46,543 nucleotides of DNA from Phaeoceros laevis (taxonomy: Eukaryota; Anthocerotophyta; Anthocerotopsida; Notothyladales): assembly GCA_049999765.1 (NCBI GenBank), contig JBNGIQ010008902.1, positions 76,434 through 122,976 of the forward strand, in the 5' to 3' direction. Each line of letters opens with the position of its first letter. The first letter of the stretch is position 1. Shown here piece after piece: positions 33,320 to 44,128 of the stretch. Both the position numbers and the translations under genes were made by a program. A model generated the notes under the pieces. That model saw nothing but the letters and a program-made list of their open reading frames with translations, had not been told where the DNA came from and did no database searches.

Positions 33320-36300
33320 TTATTTCTGGAGCCTGGTTAGCAGCTTGTACAGCTGTTCCGGGGGTTTGCCATATCCATCTCGCACCCCAAAAGCATGCTT
33401 TGTGCCTTCATGCTCGATCCAGCTCTGTCCAGGTTCCTTCCACGCGCCAGCCTTATGTCTCAGTTCGTTCACTTCCTTAGCACGGTTCCACAGCCCAGCA
33501 TCGGCATAAATGTTTACCATCAAGACATACGCGGCAGCATGCTGTGGCTGTAGACGGACTGCACAATCAAACATTCGTCGTCCCATAGCTACCATGCCAT
33601 GCTTCTGACACGAACCTAACAAGCACAATAACATGGCCAGGTCAGGCTCCATGGGCATTGTCGACACCAATGTTTCTAGTTCTGTGAAGTATCCTGCGCG
33701 TCCAAGGAGGTCGACCATACACCCAAAATGCTGGATATCTGGAATTATTCCATGCTCCCTGCTCATGGACTCAAAGTACTCAAGACCTTCATACACCAAG
33801 CCACCATGACTGCACGCAGATAGAATTGAGAGGAATGTAACTTTATTAGGCTTTACACCTGCCAGTCGCATCTCATCATAGCATTTCAGGCTGAGTGCAC
33901 ATTCTCCTTGTCGGGAATAACCAGCCATCAATGCATTCCACAGCACCACATTATGTAAAGGCTGAGTATCAAACAGACTTTGTGCATCCACCATGTTCCC
34001 ACATCGTCCATATGCATGAACAAGAGTAGTTGCCAGCATAGGACTTAGCACACCGTCTGCCAAGATGTGGCATTGGTGGATCTGCTTGCACATTTCCAAG
34101 CCATGGGTCCCCACGCACATTTGCAAGATGCAATTAAGAGTAATCTCATTTGGACTTATTCCTTCTTGTTGCATTTGCCTGTAAAGCTGCAGAGCCATCT
34201 CTCGTTGTTCGTGCAGCACATAGACCGAAACCATGGCATTCCACAACACTACATTCCGCTTAGATGACACGTTGAACACGTTCTTTGCGTCCAAAATGCT
34301 CCCACACTTGCCATACATAGTAACTAGGATGCTATCAACAAAAACATCAGAAACAAAACCCTTTTTGTGAGCATTTGCATGTACTGCTTTCCCCTTCTGC
34401 AGGGAGTTCACTTTGATGCATACCTGACCAGTGATGACTCCCGCTTCCTCCTCTGCAAGCATGCCACATGCTCCTAGTGCACTCACGAAGGTCCGAACAT
34501 CTGGAGTTGAGCATTCCTCCTGCATTTGCCCATACACCTGCAAAGCTTTCTCTGCTTGGCCAAGCTGCACATATGCCGTTAGCATGGAGTTCCAAGACAC
34601 AATATCGCGTTCAGATAGCCTTTGAAAGACAATCTCTGCGTGCACAATGCTCCTGCACTTTCCATACATCGCAATCAGCGAGTTACCAACCAAAACATCT
34701 AGATCGTAGCCCTTACCCCAAGCATAAGCATGTAATGCCTTCCCATACTCTAAAGACTTCACTTTGGTAGATTGGCCACTTACAAAGCCCACTTCTTCCT
34801 TCTCTGCAAGTACCGCACAGGTTTGGAACATGCTAATAAAAGTAAGGAAATCAGGGCTAACACTTGTGATGTGCATTTGTTCATAGACCTGCAAAGCCTT
34901 CCCAGCTTGTCCATGCTCCACATATGCTGAGAGCATTGCATTCCATGACACCACATGCCCCTTAGATGACCCGTTAAACACATTCCAAGCATCCAGAACG
35001 CTCCCACACTTGCTGTACATACTAACGAGTGTGTTCAAGATGAAAATATTTGAATCATACCCCTTTCTCCAAGCATCAGCGTATATTGCCTTTCCCCTTC
35101 CCAAAGACTCTAATTTGGTGGCTTGTGTATCTCCAAGAGGGTCTTTCCTCTCTGCCCTCATTCCACATGCTCGAAGCATGCTCACAAATGTCCAGACATC
35201 TGAACTCGTATCTTTCTCCAACATTTGTTGATACAGCTGCAAAGCCTTCTCTGTTTCGCCCAGCTGGAGATAAGCAGCTAACATTGCATTCCACGCCACC
35301 ACGTCCTGGTCAGGCAAACTCTCAAACGCAACTTGGGCATCTTCAATGCCTCCACACTTCACGTATGTAGTGATGAGGAGCTTAACTATACATACATCCA
35401 CGTCATAGCCCTTCCTGCAAGCCTGTGCATGAATTGCCTTCACCTTATTCAGAAACTTAACTTTGGTGGACCGCCCAATCACTCTATCACCTTCTTCCTT
35501 CTCTGCAAGCATACCACATGCTTGGAGTGCGCTACCACAGGTCTGGACATCTGGACTCACGCTTTCCATAAGCATTGATTCATAAAGCCTCAAAGCCTTC
35601 TCTGCTTGTTCATGCTGGATATACGTTACAAGCATTGCAGAACACGACACCACATTTGTATTGGAAAACCCTTGAAACACACATTCTGCATCGCCAATGC
35701 TACAGCACTTGCCATACATACTTACCAGGGCCTTACCAACAGACGCCTCCGAATCATGACTCTTCCTACAAGCATCGGCGTGTATCCCCCTTCCTTTTCC
35801 AAGTGAGTTGACTTTGATACACTGCCCACAGACAATAACGCCCACTTCCTCCATTGCAAGCATGCCACAGGCCTGCAGTGCACTCACTAAGGTCCAAGCA
35901 TCTGGACTTACCCCTTCTTCCTGCATTTGTACATATAAGTCCACAACCTTCTCTGCCTCACCCTGCCCAACACACGCCAGAAGCATCACATTCCACGACA
36001 CCACATCGCGCTGGGGCAATTCACCAAACAAAGTCCAGGCATCCACTAGCCTTCCACACCTCACATAGGTATCAAGTAAAGTGTTACCAACAAAAACATC
36101 AGTATGACAATTCCTCCTCAAAGCCTCAGCATGCATTGCTTTCCCCATTTGTAGAGATTTTGGCTTAACATATAGCCCGTCCAAAACAACCTCAACTTCT
36201 TCTGCTGCAACCATGCCACATGCTTGGAGCAAGTTCACAAAAGTCCGACTGTTTGGACTCACACCTTCCAGCAGCATTTGTTCATACAGCAGTAAAACCC

Positions 36301-37675
36301 TCTCAGCTTGGGCACGCTGGGCATAGGCCGCAAGCAGGGCTGTCCAGAGCACCACGTCGTGCTGGGACAATCCGTCAAACACGTTCTGCGCATCGTCAAT
36401 GCTACCACACTTGCTATACATATCCACCAAACACGTCCCCACGAACAAATCAGCCTCCCACCCATACTGCAAAACCTCTGCATGGATGCGTTTGCCTTCC
36501 TCAAGAGATAACATGCTGCCACAAGCTTTCAGTACACTGATGAAAGTCTGCTTGTCCGGGTCCAAGCGTTCCTCTAGCATACACCTGTACGTTATCAGTG
36601 CCTTCTGACCTTGCCCAGACATAGCGTACCCAGAAATGAGTGCCTTCCAGGATGAAGCAGTTCGCCTTGGCAGCCTGTCAAACACTTCAAGAGCATCTTG
36701 AAGGCCACCAGACTTCACCAATGTGCTCACTACATACTCGCCAAGTGTGGACTCCAATCCATGCTGACTTAAATGGGCACATACACTTTTGGCATGAGCC
36801 AGAGCCTTTCTCTTGGTGCAGGCCCTCAACAGAGTCCGGTACATACTGACGGAGGGGAAGTTGCTCTGAAGGTCCATAACCTTCAGGATATCCAGGGCCT
36901 TGTCCAGCTGCCCCTCCTTGCTAAACTGCTCAATCTCATCAGCTAACCTGGACGGCTCAGCAAACGAAAGTCCTAGTTGAGCCGCCTGGTCCACCTGTTG
37001 AGTCTCCACGGTTGCCACCACAGAGTCGGACCAGATTTTCCATTGCCCCCGTGCTCTATGCCAGCCAGGGACAGCTCTTGCCGACAATGTCGGCTTCCAG
37101 TCAGGAGCATCATGCGGCAGACCAGCATCTGGAAGGCATCCGCCAGGTGCTGGGGATGAGAAATTATTGCCTTGCCTAGCCTGTCGCGCCACAATTGCAA
37201 GAGATTCTCGAGTTCCTCTAGGGGGTTCCCATAGGCATCTGATTCCATCGAGCTGACAAATGGCGAAATAGAACCGGAATGGTACTTCTCGAATGAAGCA
37301 GGACTGAAGCGTAGGCAACATCGCGGCTCCCCCATGGATGGATTGCGACGAGCGCGATCTGATCGCGCTACAAGCAGCACCATAGCCATACGAGGTGTTA
37401 AAGAGTTGTTTCACGCACAAGAGCTCAAATATTTCTCGGCCGTGGGGTGACTTGTCGCCCGAGACGCGCGGGCACACAATTTGAAACTGAGAAGCGTATA
37501 CTCTTAGAACCCTAAACCCCCTTAAACCCTGCACAGCTGGTTTCCGGACTGAGAAGCTGCAATTCCTGCCAACGAGGCTTCGATGCGCACAGGCCTTCAC
37601 TCCAGCAGACTGTAATGGGGCAATTTCGCATCTGCAATGTAGCAGGACAAGCAAGGGGCATTCTTTGGCCGGCAT
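33320..37675 (-). CDS. PLS-class PPR protein with E domains, organellar
   Basis: One uninterrupted exon ending at TAA 33322-33320. Two starts are plausible: ATG 37675 (1451 residues) or ATG 37321 (1333 residues); the latter gives a normal organelle-targeting N-terminus and more room for a promoter. About thirty PPR motifs run from about residue 250 of the long form, with typical text such as MYSKCGSIDDAQNVF, VVSWNAML, GKAMHAEA and LQACGMLA. The C-terminus has E-type motifs (LLGSCQKHGMVAMGRRMFD and EPGQSWIEHEG), ends GYGKPPEQLYKLLTRLQK and lacks a DYW deaminase domain. Such proteins bind organelle RNA and direct C-to-U editing, with a deaminase supplied by a partner. Six consecutive modules carry a 15-17 residue insertion before GKAxHA. 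It is head-to-head with gyrase A. Confidence 0.95.
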   Translation of the reverse strand: MPAKECPLLVLLHCRCEIAPLQSAGVKACAHRSLVGRNCSFSVRKPAVQGLRGFRVLRVYASQFQIVCPRVSGDKSPHGREIFELLCVKQLFNTSYGYGAACSAIRSRSSQSIHGGAAMLPTLQSCFIREVPFRFYFAICQLDGIRCLWEPPRGTRESLAIVARQARQGNNFSSPAPGGCLPDAGLPHDAPDWKPTLSARAVPGWHRARGQWKIWSDSVVATVETQQVDQAAQLGLSFAEPSRLADEIEQFSKEGQLDKALDILKVMDLQSNFPSVSMYRTLLRACTKRKALAHAKSVCAHLSQHGLESTLGEYVVSTLVKSGGLQDALEVFDRLPRRTASSWKALISGYAMSGQGQKALITYRCMLEERLDPDKQTFISVLKACGSMLSLEEGKRIHAEVLQYGWEADLFVGTCLVDMYSKCGSIDDAQNVFDGLSQHDVVLWTALLAAYAQRAQAERVLLLYEQMLLEGVSPNSRTFVNLLQACGMVAAEEVEVVLDGLYVKPKSLQMGKAMHAEALRRNCHTDVFVGNTLLDTYVRCGRLVDAWTLFGELPQRDVVSWNVMLLACVGQGEAEKVVDLYVQMQEEGVSPDAWTLVSALQACGMLAMEEVGVIVCGQCIKVNSLGKGRGIHADACRKSHDSEASVGKALVSMYGKCCSIGDAECVFQGFSNTNVVSCSAMLVTYIQHEQAEKALRLYESMLMESVSPDVQTCGSALQACGMLAEKEEGDRVIGRSTKVKFLNKVKAIHAQACRKGYDVDVCIVKLLITTYVKCGGIEDAQVAFESLPDQDVVAWNAMLAAYLQLGETEKALQLYQQMLEKDTSSDVWTFVSMLRACGMRAERKDPLGDTQATKLESLGRGKAIYADAWRKGYDSNIFILNTLVSMYSKCGSVLDAWNVFNGSSKGHVVSWNAMLSAYVEHGQAGKALQVYEQMHITSVSPDFLTFISMFQTCAVLAEKEEVGFVSGQSTKVKSLEYGKALHAYAWGKGYDLDVLVGNSLIAMYGKCRSIVHAEIVFQRLSERDIVSWNSMLTAYVQLGQAEKALQVYGQMQEECSTPDVRTFVSALGACGMLAEEEAGVITGQVCIKVNSLQKGKAVHANAHKKGFVSDVFVDSILVTMYGKCGSILDAKNVFNVSSKRNVVLWNAMVSVYVLHEQREMALQLYRQMQQEGISPNEITLNCILQMCVGTHGLEMCKQIHQCHILADGVLSPMLATTLVHAYGRCGNMVDAQSLFDTQPLHNVVLWNALMAGYSRQGECALSLKCYDEMRLAGVKPNKVTFLSILSACSHGGLVYEGLEYFESMSREHGIIPDIQHFGCMVDLLGRAGYFTELETLVSTMPMEPDLAMLLCLLGSCQKHGMVAMGRRMFDCAVRLQPQHAAAYVLMVNIYADAGLWNRAKEVNELRHKAGAWKEPGQSWIEHEGTKHAFGVRDGYGKPPEQLYKLLTRLQK

Positions 37676-37695
37676 GACTAGTTGACTACCGCCCG
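37676..37695. promoter_or_regulatory. 20-bp gap between divergent start codons
   Basis: Only 20 bases separate the first ATG of the PPR frame (37675, -) from the first ATG of gyrase A (37696, +). A bidirectional promoter cannot fit, so the true starts are probably ATG 37321 for the PPR gene and ATG 37780 for gyrase A. The shared promoter would then lie within about 37322-37779. Confidence 0.5.
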
Positions 37696-40680
37696 ATGGC
37701 AAACGGGGACATGGTGCTCTACAAAACGGCGGTCTCTTCCTTCTGGGCCGCGCACCCCAAGCACTGCATCCGGGTGTTCATGGCCTCGCCGTCCTGTGCT
37801 AAGTTGATGACTCTGTCCTTCGGAGTGTCCCGCAGCCCCAATTCTTGTGAACGCAACTTGTCTCAGTTTAGCCCAGCCAGTTTTTACGTACATTCTCTCA
37901 AGCTTCACCGCCTTCGCAGCAGTGCCCGGGCTCCCTGCACGCAGTTGCTGTGCTCTTCGCATCTGCTGGTGAAGACCCCCTCAGCCGGCGGGGAGAGCTC
38001 CATTTCTGGTTGTAGTTTTCCTGTTAGGTCATTTTCTTCCAAGCGAGCTAGAAAGGACGTTGCACCTGCAGCTGTGAATGGAGCTGCAGCGGATGATGGC
38101 GAATTGTCTGATGACAGTGATGGTAGAGTAGGCCAGGAAGGAGACCTGTTTCTACCTCAGGACAACAAGGTTGTTCAGGTGGAGCTGCACAAGGAGGCCT
38201 CCGAATCTTATTTGGCGTATTCTTTGGCTGTTATAGTGGGGCGTGCTCTTCCTGACGTGAGGGATGGGCTAAAGCCTGTGCACCGGAGGATTTTATATGC
38301 TATGCATGATTTGGGGCTGTCATCGAAGAAGCCGTTCAAGAAGTCCGCCAGAGTAGTGGGTGAGGTTCTCGGCAAGTATCATCCACATGGCGACAGTGCG
38401 GTGTATGATGCTCTTGTCCGAATGGCCCAGAACTTTTCCATGCGCTGGCCTCTGATCAATGGGCACGGCAATTTTGGGTCCATCGATGCCGACCCGGCTG
38501 CTGCCATGCGGTATACTGAGTGTAGACTTGAGTCAATCGCAGAGTCCATGCTGCTGGCGGATTTGGAGATGGACACTGTCAATTTTGCTCCCAACTTCGA
38601 CGAGTCTCAGGAAGAGCCAGTAGTTTTACCAGCACGGCTGCCTAACGTGCTTTTGAATGGAGCATCTGGGATAGCAGTGGGCATGGCAACAAACATTCCC
38701 CCTCACAACTTGGGTGAAATTGCTGATGCTTTATGTGCCCTTATCCATAATCCCAATGCCACAGTGGAAGAGCTGATGGAGTATGTGCCAGGACCGGACT
38801 TCCCCACAGGGGGGCAGATTTTGGGAACTCTTGGAATAGTGGATGCTTACAGAACAGGTCGTGGAAAGTTAACTCTGAGAGGATTGGCAGAGATTGAACC
38901 GGTGGATAAGAAGGGCACTCGGTTCGCTATTGTGATCACCGAACTGCCCTATCAAACAAACAAAGCAGCGTTGGTGGAGCAGATCGCTGAGATTGTCTCC
39001 AACAAAACGTTGGAAGGGGTTAGTGACATCAGGGATGAGAGCGATCGATCTGGAATGCAAGTAGTTGTGGAAGTCAAGAGAGGGGTGCTACCGCAAGTAG
39101 TGCTTAACAACTTGTACAAGTACACAGGACTTCAGACTCAGTTTAGCTGCAACATGGTTACAATCTCACGAGGTGAGCCTCAAACACTGGGCTTGAGGGA
39201 GTTCCTTAAGGCCTTCTTGGATTTCAGATGCACAGTTATTGAAAGGCGGACAAAATTCCAGCTGAAGCGTGCAGAGGACAGAGATCATCTTGTCCAGGGC
39301 TTTTTGATAGGTTTGCAAAGAATGGATCAAGTTGTAGCAATGGTACGTGCTGCCAAGGATTCGTCTAGTGCATCACAAGCTTTACAAGCTGAGCTGGGGT
39401 TATCTTCTGTTCAAGCTGAAGGGTTGCTGGCAATGCCTTTGCGTAGACTGACAAGCATGGAGAAATCCAAGCTTGAAGACGAGCATGAAGCATTGACCAC
39501 AGAAATTTCTGGTCTGAAGCTATTGCTTGCCAGTCGGCAGCGTGTATTGCAGGTGATTGAAAAGGAAGTCATGCAATTGAAACATGATTTTGGCTCACCT
39601 CGACGCACAAGGGTTGAACAGGGCAGTGATGGACAGATAGAGGACATAGATGTGATTGCCAATAATGAGACTATCGTAACTCTCAGTGAGAGAGGCTATA
39701 TCAAACGCATGCCATCCGATACATTTGCTGCCCAGAATCGAGGAACTCAAGGCAAGTCTGGACAGAAAATGAAAACTGATGATTCATTGTCGAAGTTTTT
39801 TGTTTGCCGAGCTCATGACTATGTTCTTTTCTTTAGTGAACGTGGGGTTGTGTATTCAATCCGTGCCTATCAGATTCCTGAGTGCTCACGAACAGCTATT
39901 GGTAGCCCTCTTGTTCAGATTCTCGCCGTACCACCAGGAGAAAGGATCACATCAGTACTCTCTGTAAGTGAGTTTTCTGAGGAGCAGTACCTAGTCATGC
40001 TCACCACGGGCGGCTTCATTAAGCGGACGTCGTTGTCATCCTTCGCTACTATCCGGCCTTCAGGTATTGTAGCTATGCAGCTAGAGCCAGGAGATGAGTT
40101 GAGATGGGTCAGACAGGCAGCTGTCGATGATGTTATAGTGATGGGTTCACAGAGAGGACAAGTTCTTGAATGGACTTGCAGCAAGCTTCGGCCACTTAAA
40201 AGGCCTACTAAAGGGTTACGGGCCATGAGGTTGAAGGAAGGTGACAGAATGGCCGCGTTGGATATTGTGCCAGCATCGTACATTAGTACAGAAAGAAGGG
40301 AAAAAACAGACCCTCCATGGGTACTTTTTGTAACAGCAAATGGATTCGGCAAGAGGGTGCCTGTTGGTTCATTTCGTGAAGGTGGAAAGGTGGGCACCAT
40401 CGGCATAAAGTTTCAAGATGGAGATACTTTAAATGGGTTATTTGTGGTGGGAGGGAAGATGTCCGATGACGGTGAAAGCGACGAGCAAGTTGTTATTGGC
40501 AGCCAAAGTGGCATCATTAACCGTCTCAGAGTGCGAGATGTCTCGATTCAAGGCCGAAAAGGCAAAGGAGTAAGACTTATGAGACTAGAGCCTGGTGACT
40601 TGGTGAAGTCCTTTTCTCTTGCAGAGAATAACCTTGATGAAACTGAAGCATTTATGGACCCAGTGAGCACTGCACCCTAG
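37696..40680 (+). CDS. GYRA: DNA gyrase subunit A, organellar
   Basis: One exon of 2985 bases, 994 residues. ATG 37780 (MASPSCAK, 28 residues later) gives a better transit peptide and may be the real start. Residues up to about 150 are Ser/Arg-rich targeting sequence. The breakage-reunion domain follows: [57 protein letters not shown] (catalytic Tyr273), [24 protein letters not shown]. The C-terminal beta-pinwheel has a gyrase-box variant [12 protein letters not shown] (from residue 680), then [19 protein letters not shown] and DGESDEQVV, plant-type features shared with Arabidopsis GYRA. With GyrB it forms the A2B2 enzyme that adds negative supercoils to plastid and mitochondrial DNA. Ser and Asp of the quinolone pocket (GDSAVYDA) are present. 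Arabidopsis GYRA has many introns; this copy has none. Confidence 0.97.
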   Translation: MANGDMVLYKTAVSSFWAAHPKHCIRVFMASPSCAKLMTLSFGVSRSPNSCERNLSQFSPASFYVHSLKLHRLRSSARAPCTQLLCSSHLLVKTPSAGGESSISGCSFPVRSFSSKRARKDVAPAAVNGAAADDGELSDDSDGRVGQEGDLFLPQDNKVVQVELHKEASESYLAYSLAVIVGRALPDVRDGLKPVHRRILYAMHDLGLSSKKPFKKSARVVGEVLGKYHPHGDSAVYDALVRMAQNFSMRWPLINGHGNFGSIDADPAAAMRYTECRLESIAESMLLADLEMDTVNFAPNFDESQEEPVVLPARLPNVLLNGASGIAVGMATNIPPHNLGEIADALCALIHNPNATVEELMEYVPGPDFPTGGQILGTLGIVDAYRTGRGKLTLRGLAEIEPVDKKGTRFAIVITELPYQTNKAALVEQIAEIVSNKTLEGVSDIRDESDRSGMQVVVEVKRGVLPQVVLNNLYKYTGLQTQFSCNMVTISRGEPQTLGLREFLKAFLDFRCTVIERRTKFQLKRAEDRDHLVQGFLIGLQRMDQVVAMVRAAKDSSSASQALQAELGLSSVQAEGLLAMPLRRLTSMEKSKLEDEHEALTTEISGLKLLLASRQRVLQVIEKEVMQLKHDFGSPRRTRVEQGSDGQIEDIDVIANNETIVTLSERGYIKRMPSDTFAAQNRGTQGKSGQKMKTDDSLSKFFVCRAHDYVLFFSERGVVYSIRAYQIPECSRTAIGSPLVQILAVPPGERITSVLSVSEFSEEQYLVMLTTGGFIKRTSLSSFATIRPSGIVAMQLEPGDELRWVRQAAVDDVIVMGSQRGQVLEWTCSKLRPLKRPTKGLRAMRLKEGDRMAALDIVPASYISTERREKTDPPWVLFVTANGFGKRVPVGSFREGGKVGTIGIKFQDGDTLNGLFVVGGKMSDDGESDEQVVIGSQSGIINRLRVRDVSIQGRKGKGVRLMRLEPGDLVKSFSLAENNLDETEAFMDPVSTAP

Positions 40681-41026
40681 GTGCAAAGTGGGTCGGTTAC
40701 TTGGGCACATGAAACACTATTCAACACTCTTGAATTCATTGGCTTGGCTGGTGATGATTGATTATTTGGTGATGAGCAATCACGAGCAGAAGGGAACAGT
40801 CCCCTGTTCTTTCATCCCATGGAAGTGCACTGTCGAAGGCGGATTCTGGCCAAAGTTTAGTTCTCTAATTTCTGTTGCCAGATTGTTCCTACTGTCTTGA
40901 ACTTGCCCAGGACATGTATAGTGATCACTTTGTCTTGAATACCTAGACTAGTGTGATACAGGATATTCTTCAAGCTGCAAAGGTTGGTTATCAATTCTCA
41001 CAAACGTTTCCCCATCAGTCCTTTTC
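40681..41026. other. convergent 3' intergenic region
   Basis: These 346 bases separate the stop codons of gyrase A (+) and the BRISC subunit gene (-). They should contain both 3' untranslated ends. I see no gene or repeat. Confidence 0.65.
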
Positions 41027-42059
41027 TTATGCCACATAAATCTGTTCACCGTCTTCTTTCCTGGCTGGACCACCAGCTCCAACTGGATCTGGGGGCAGTC
41101 CAGCTTTTGCCAAATCCTTTGGTGCATCGAAGTCGTCTTGAGCGCACCGTTGTTGTGGATGCGCAAGTAACACGCACATGCTCTTGAGCAAAATCCTGGT
41201 CAGACCACTGCTACTCTCAAAGATAAAAGCCTCGTGTTCGCTCACTCGCTCAAGTGCATCAACAAGAGCATCATAGACTTTTTGAGGGCAATTGTGAGGG
41301 CCAGGCTTGTCATGAAGGTACATGGCATCAAATGTGAAGGGGCGTTGATTCTCAGGCCACGGCAACGTCATCTCCGGCACCACCGACGATCTGCAGTACA
41401 CCAGAACCTGTCCATGTTGCACAATGAGCACGGAGGCCCAGTTGCCTGCAGCAAAGCGTGGAGCAAAGGTTAGCAAGGTCATACCAGGCGAAGAGTTCTC
41501 CCCTGGCTGTGGCAGGATTTAGCCTCCATTGCCACAGTTCGGAAAGCTGATGACAAGTTGCATCTGTGCCAGACTCCATCTGAAGAAAGAGTCTTGATGG
41601 AGTTGGTGATCACATCAACGTCGCTTGTAAACTCCTGCTGATGCTGCACCACCAAATGAGTCAGAAATCCTCATCCCCAACCACAATCCACGTAGCACGA
41701 ACACTTTGAAACCTGCGAAGACCTACCCAAGTGGCTTGGTGCGCTAGCCTGAGAAATGCAAATCTGTGCTTGGGATGTATCGACAGCTTCGCATGGACAA
41801 AGAGCAGAAGTGCTTGCTTTACCGCATCTAGGCGAGTCAACGACGGCACCCCTGCCTTCACCCCCTGCCCTTTCATCTCAGAATCCACCTCTTTGTCAGT
41901 GTCCACGCACAGGACAATATCTTCAAACTGCTGCGGCATCCTTTGCAGGTCATACCGAGGAGGTGCTGGAAATCCAACACTCCCTGGATCCGCGCTCCCA
42001 TGAGGCTGGTAGACCCTGGAATGCATCGCAGCAGCCGTATCTCCCGCTGAGCTCGCCAT
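41027..42059 (-). CDS. BRISC/BRCA1-A complex subunit 1 (BABAM1/MERIT40-like)
   Basis: Three exons, phase 0: 42059-41727, 41643-41485, 41407-41027; 290 residues. Landmarks are FEDIVLCVDTDKEVDSEM, LTRLDAVKQALLLFVHAKLS, HRFAFLRLAHQATW, QEFTSDVDVI, VLVYCRSSVVPEM, FDAMYLHDKPGPHNCPQKVY, EAFIFESSSGLTR and CVLLAHPQQRCAQDD. These match plant BRISC and BRCA1-A complex member 1-like proteins, which have a von Willebrand A-like fold. In animals the protein (MERIT40) holds together the K63-specific deubiquitinase complexes in DNA repair and cytokine signalling; the plant complex is presumed similar. The start ATG 42059 gives about 38 residues before the conserved core, rich in Ala/Gly/Pro. Nothing is broken. 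It converges with gyrase A. Confidence 0.93.
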
Positions 42060-42586
42060 AGAGACCTACCGATCAATCCGCTTACAAATAACCTGATTTG
42101 TGCCCTTCCTTCCAGCCTTCCAGCCCGCGCTACCTTACCGAGACACACCGCTGCTTACTGTGCTGCCAGTGCGCTCTCCCAAAAAGCGGCAAGCTTGACG
42201 TGTAGCATCCACTTTCTGGAATGCTCGATGTGAGAGCTGCAGTTGTGAGCACCGTGATTCCATACTTCACAGTTGCTCCCTACGAAGAGAAGTATGCATC
42301 CTTCCTTCGTGACTCCGACACAAACAACGAAATGATGTCCCCAAGGGTGACAACTCCATTGACTAAGTTCAAACGCACATGCGGTGAACTCTTTTTCTGA
42401 GCTGAAGTCCTTCCCAGAAGAGAGGCATGCAAGACTGAGAGGAATTCAGGGTGCAAATGCTCACTAGTAGAAGATCTGCAGCTCCTCAGCACAATGTCAC
42501 ATAATTATGCAATCCCCGTTATTCAAATTGAATCTGCTTTTACTTGGAGACGGAGTTGCTACAGCTGCACTAAAACAGGCAATGAT

Positions 42587-42688
42587 CTGGATCCTTTTTG
42601 TGCTGGCCGTAACAGATTCTGTTTGATTTGTGTTCATGCTACATGTACTGATAGGGCTTCTTGATCCCTTTTGTGCTGGGCATAACAT
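42587..42688 (+). repeat. short direct repeat pair
   Basis: Segments at about 42587-42612 and 42662-42688 share the pattern tgatcc-ttttgtgctgg-taaca with small gaps (for example ttttgtgctgg is common). The copies are about 75 bases apart. This looks like a decayed local duplication. Confidence 0.6.
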
Positions 42689-42964
42689 GCTGTCATCGCA
42701 TCCCGTGTCACCACATGTATTAAAAAGTTTTGCACCTACTTTGCAAACATGGTCATCGAGCTGCCAGATTGTCAGGACCTGTACAAGCCAAGCCCTCCTC
42801 CAAGTTTCCAGGTTTTGCCCCAAAATCTACCACCACTCAAGGTTCTATTTTTTCATAGCCATATTTGGGTAGTGTAGGGGATCCATTCAGTTCAAAAAGC
42901 AAATACGAATGAATGGTTTCGAACTTTGGACAGAAGGCCGGCATGAAACAACTGTGTCTCGCGT

Positions 42965-43053
42965 GGAAAGGCCATGATAGGGCCGGTATAGGGCTGGAAA
43001 GGCCATGATCAGGCCGGTTTAGGGCCATGATAAGGCCGGTAGAGGGCCGGTTC
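42965..43053 (+). repeat. three ~30-bp tandem units
   Basis: Units begin near 42965, 42995 and 43026 and share ggccatgat-aggccggt and agggc. They are imperfect. The same block with flanking words also occurs once at 44725-44760, beyond the secreted-protein gene, so the array belongs to a dispersed repeat. Confidence 0.75.
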
Positions 43054-43233
43054 ACGTTTGCTCGATTTGGTGGCCTGCATTGGGTCCTAATGTGAGCACA
43101 GGAGCACTCTGTTTGGATTGCCCTCTCGGCGGAGAAAGCTTGGTGGCCAATCTGTAACAGGTTGATGGAGCCCTTTAAGGAGCTAGCTTCCGCGATGGGA
43201 GCCCAAAGACAGACCTCTTGCGATAGATGAAAG

Positions 43234-43635
43234 ATGAAGGGGCCACTGGCGCTGGTGGCGCTGCTGCAGATGGTGTGCGCATTGCAGATGGTGGCGCCTT
43301 CAACTGTTAGCGGTGGAACCATCAAGTGCGAAACCAGCGCTGCCAGTCCCGACCTGAACGAAGCAATCGACGTTGTTTCGCACCTTGACGGAGACGACTA
43401 CTTGCTCTGCCAGCCCAACTATGCTGGCTCCCATTGCACAACGTGGGCAACTGATGGAGGAGCCAAGATCGGCGTCTGCGGCGACGACGCGTGCTTCTGC
43501 AAGGACGATGTGACCCCATATTTCTACGATATCATCGACCAGTGCGCTGATAGCTCATACGGTGGGTCTAAAGTGGGAGGACAAGTGACCGGCCTCTCGG
43601 CTGGAGTATTTACAGTAAGGCTCATCCTTTTCTGA
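43234..43635 (+). CDS. small secreted cysteine-rich protein
   Basis: One exon of 134 codons including the stop; ATG 43234 starts a clear signal peptide (residues 1-26, Leu/Val/Ala-rich). The mature part of about 107 residues has seven cysteines and landmarks IKCETSAASPDL, GSHCTTWATDGGAKIGVCG, ACFCKDDVTPYFYDIIDQC and SKVGGQVTG. I cannot name a plant family. The order Cys, Asn-x-x-GS-x-C-TT, VCG, C-x-C, IIDQC, VGGQ recalls small secreted cysteine-rich proteins common in fungi; this is from memory and unverified. A donor-like gtaagg follows residue 127, so a further exon is possible; without splicing the tail is VRLILF. An apoplastic, perhaps defence-related, role is a guess. The gene sits between copies of a dispersed repeat. 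Confidence 0.7.
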   Translation: MKGPLALVALLQMVCALQMVAPSTVSGGTIKCETSAASPDLNEAIDVVSHLDGDDYLLCQPNYAGSHCTTWATDGGAKIGVCGDDACFCKDDVTPYFYDIIDQCADSSYGGSKVGGQVTGLSAGVFTVRLILF

Positions 43636-44128
43636 TTAGGTGTAAGCTTGCTCCACGGCTCCACGGTGGCCAGGGTGGGAGCTTGATTGGGACAAGTTTG
43701 TAAAACGAATTCCCAGCACTTGATTAACCACAAGTCTAGTGTCAAATGGTGACTCCGATCTATGTGTTTGTCATGCTTTCATGTGACCTGGTCATGAGAG
43801 CAGTTGATAGAACTTTGAAGATTGATCAACCTTACCAAAACCAGAACCTCTTGCATCTTGCTTTCACCACATTAATCAAACCATCTTCTTTTCATTACCT
43901 ATTGCTTGGATGCCTTACTTTAAGCATGTTATTACCTTCAACGTGTATTTACCTACTTCAGGCGTGTAATTGGTTCTCTCAAACTTAGAGTTTATTCTAT
44001 ATGTGATGCCTATGATAAGTTAATTATCAATTACCTCGTATAAATATAAATTTTACATCATGTAGCATAAGAATCTGTCGTGCCATATCCCAAAAAGTTC
44101 TGAGCAGCCAGATATTTTCGTCTAAACC
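43636..44128. other. AT-rich intergenic
   Basis: No gene recognised. It may contain the 3' UTR or a second exon of the secreted-protein gene. Base composition is AT-richer than the surrounding genes. Confidence 0.5.

Larger units (their letters stand above)
42060..43233. other. intergenic, repeat-bearing
   Basis: This holds the promoter of the BRISC subunit gene and the promoter of the secreted-protein gene. A 58-codon plus-strand frame from 42221 (MLDVRAAVVSTVIPYF...) has no family I know. Direct repeats (42587/42662) and a tandem array (42965-43053) occupy the second half. Confidence 0.55.
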
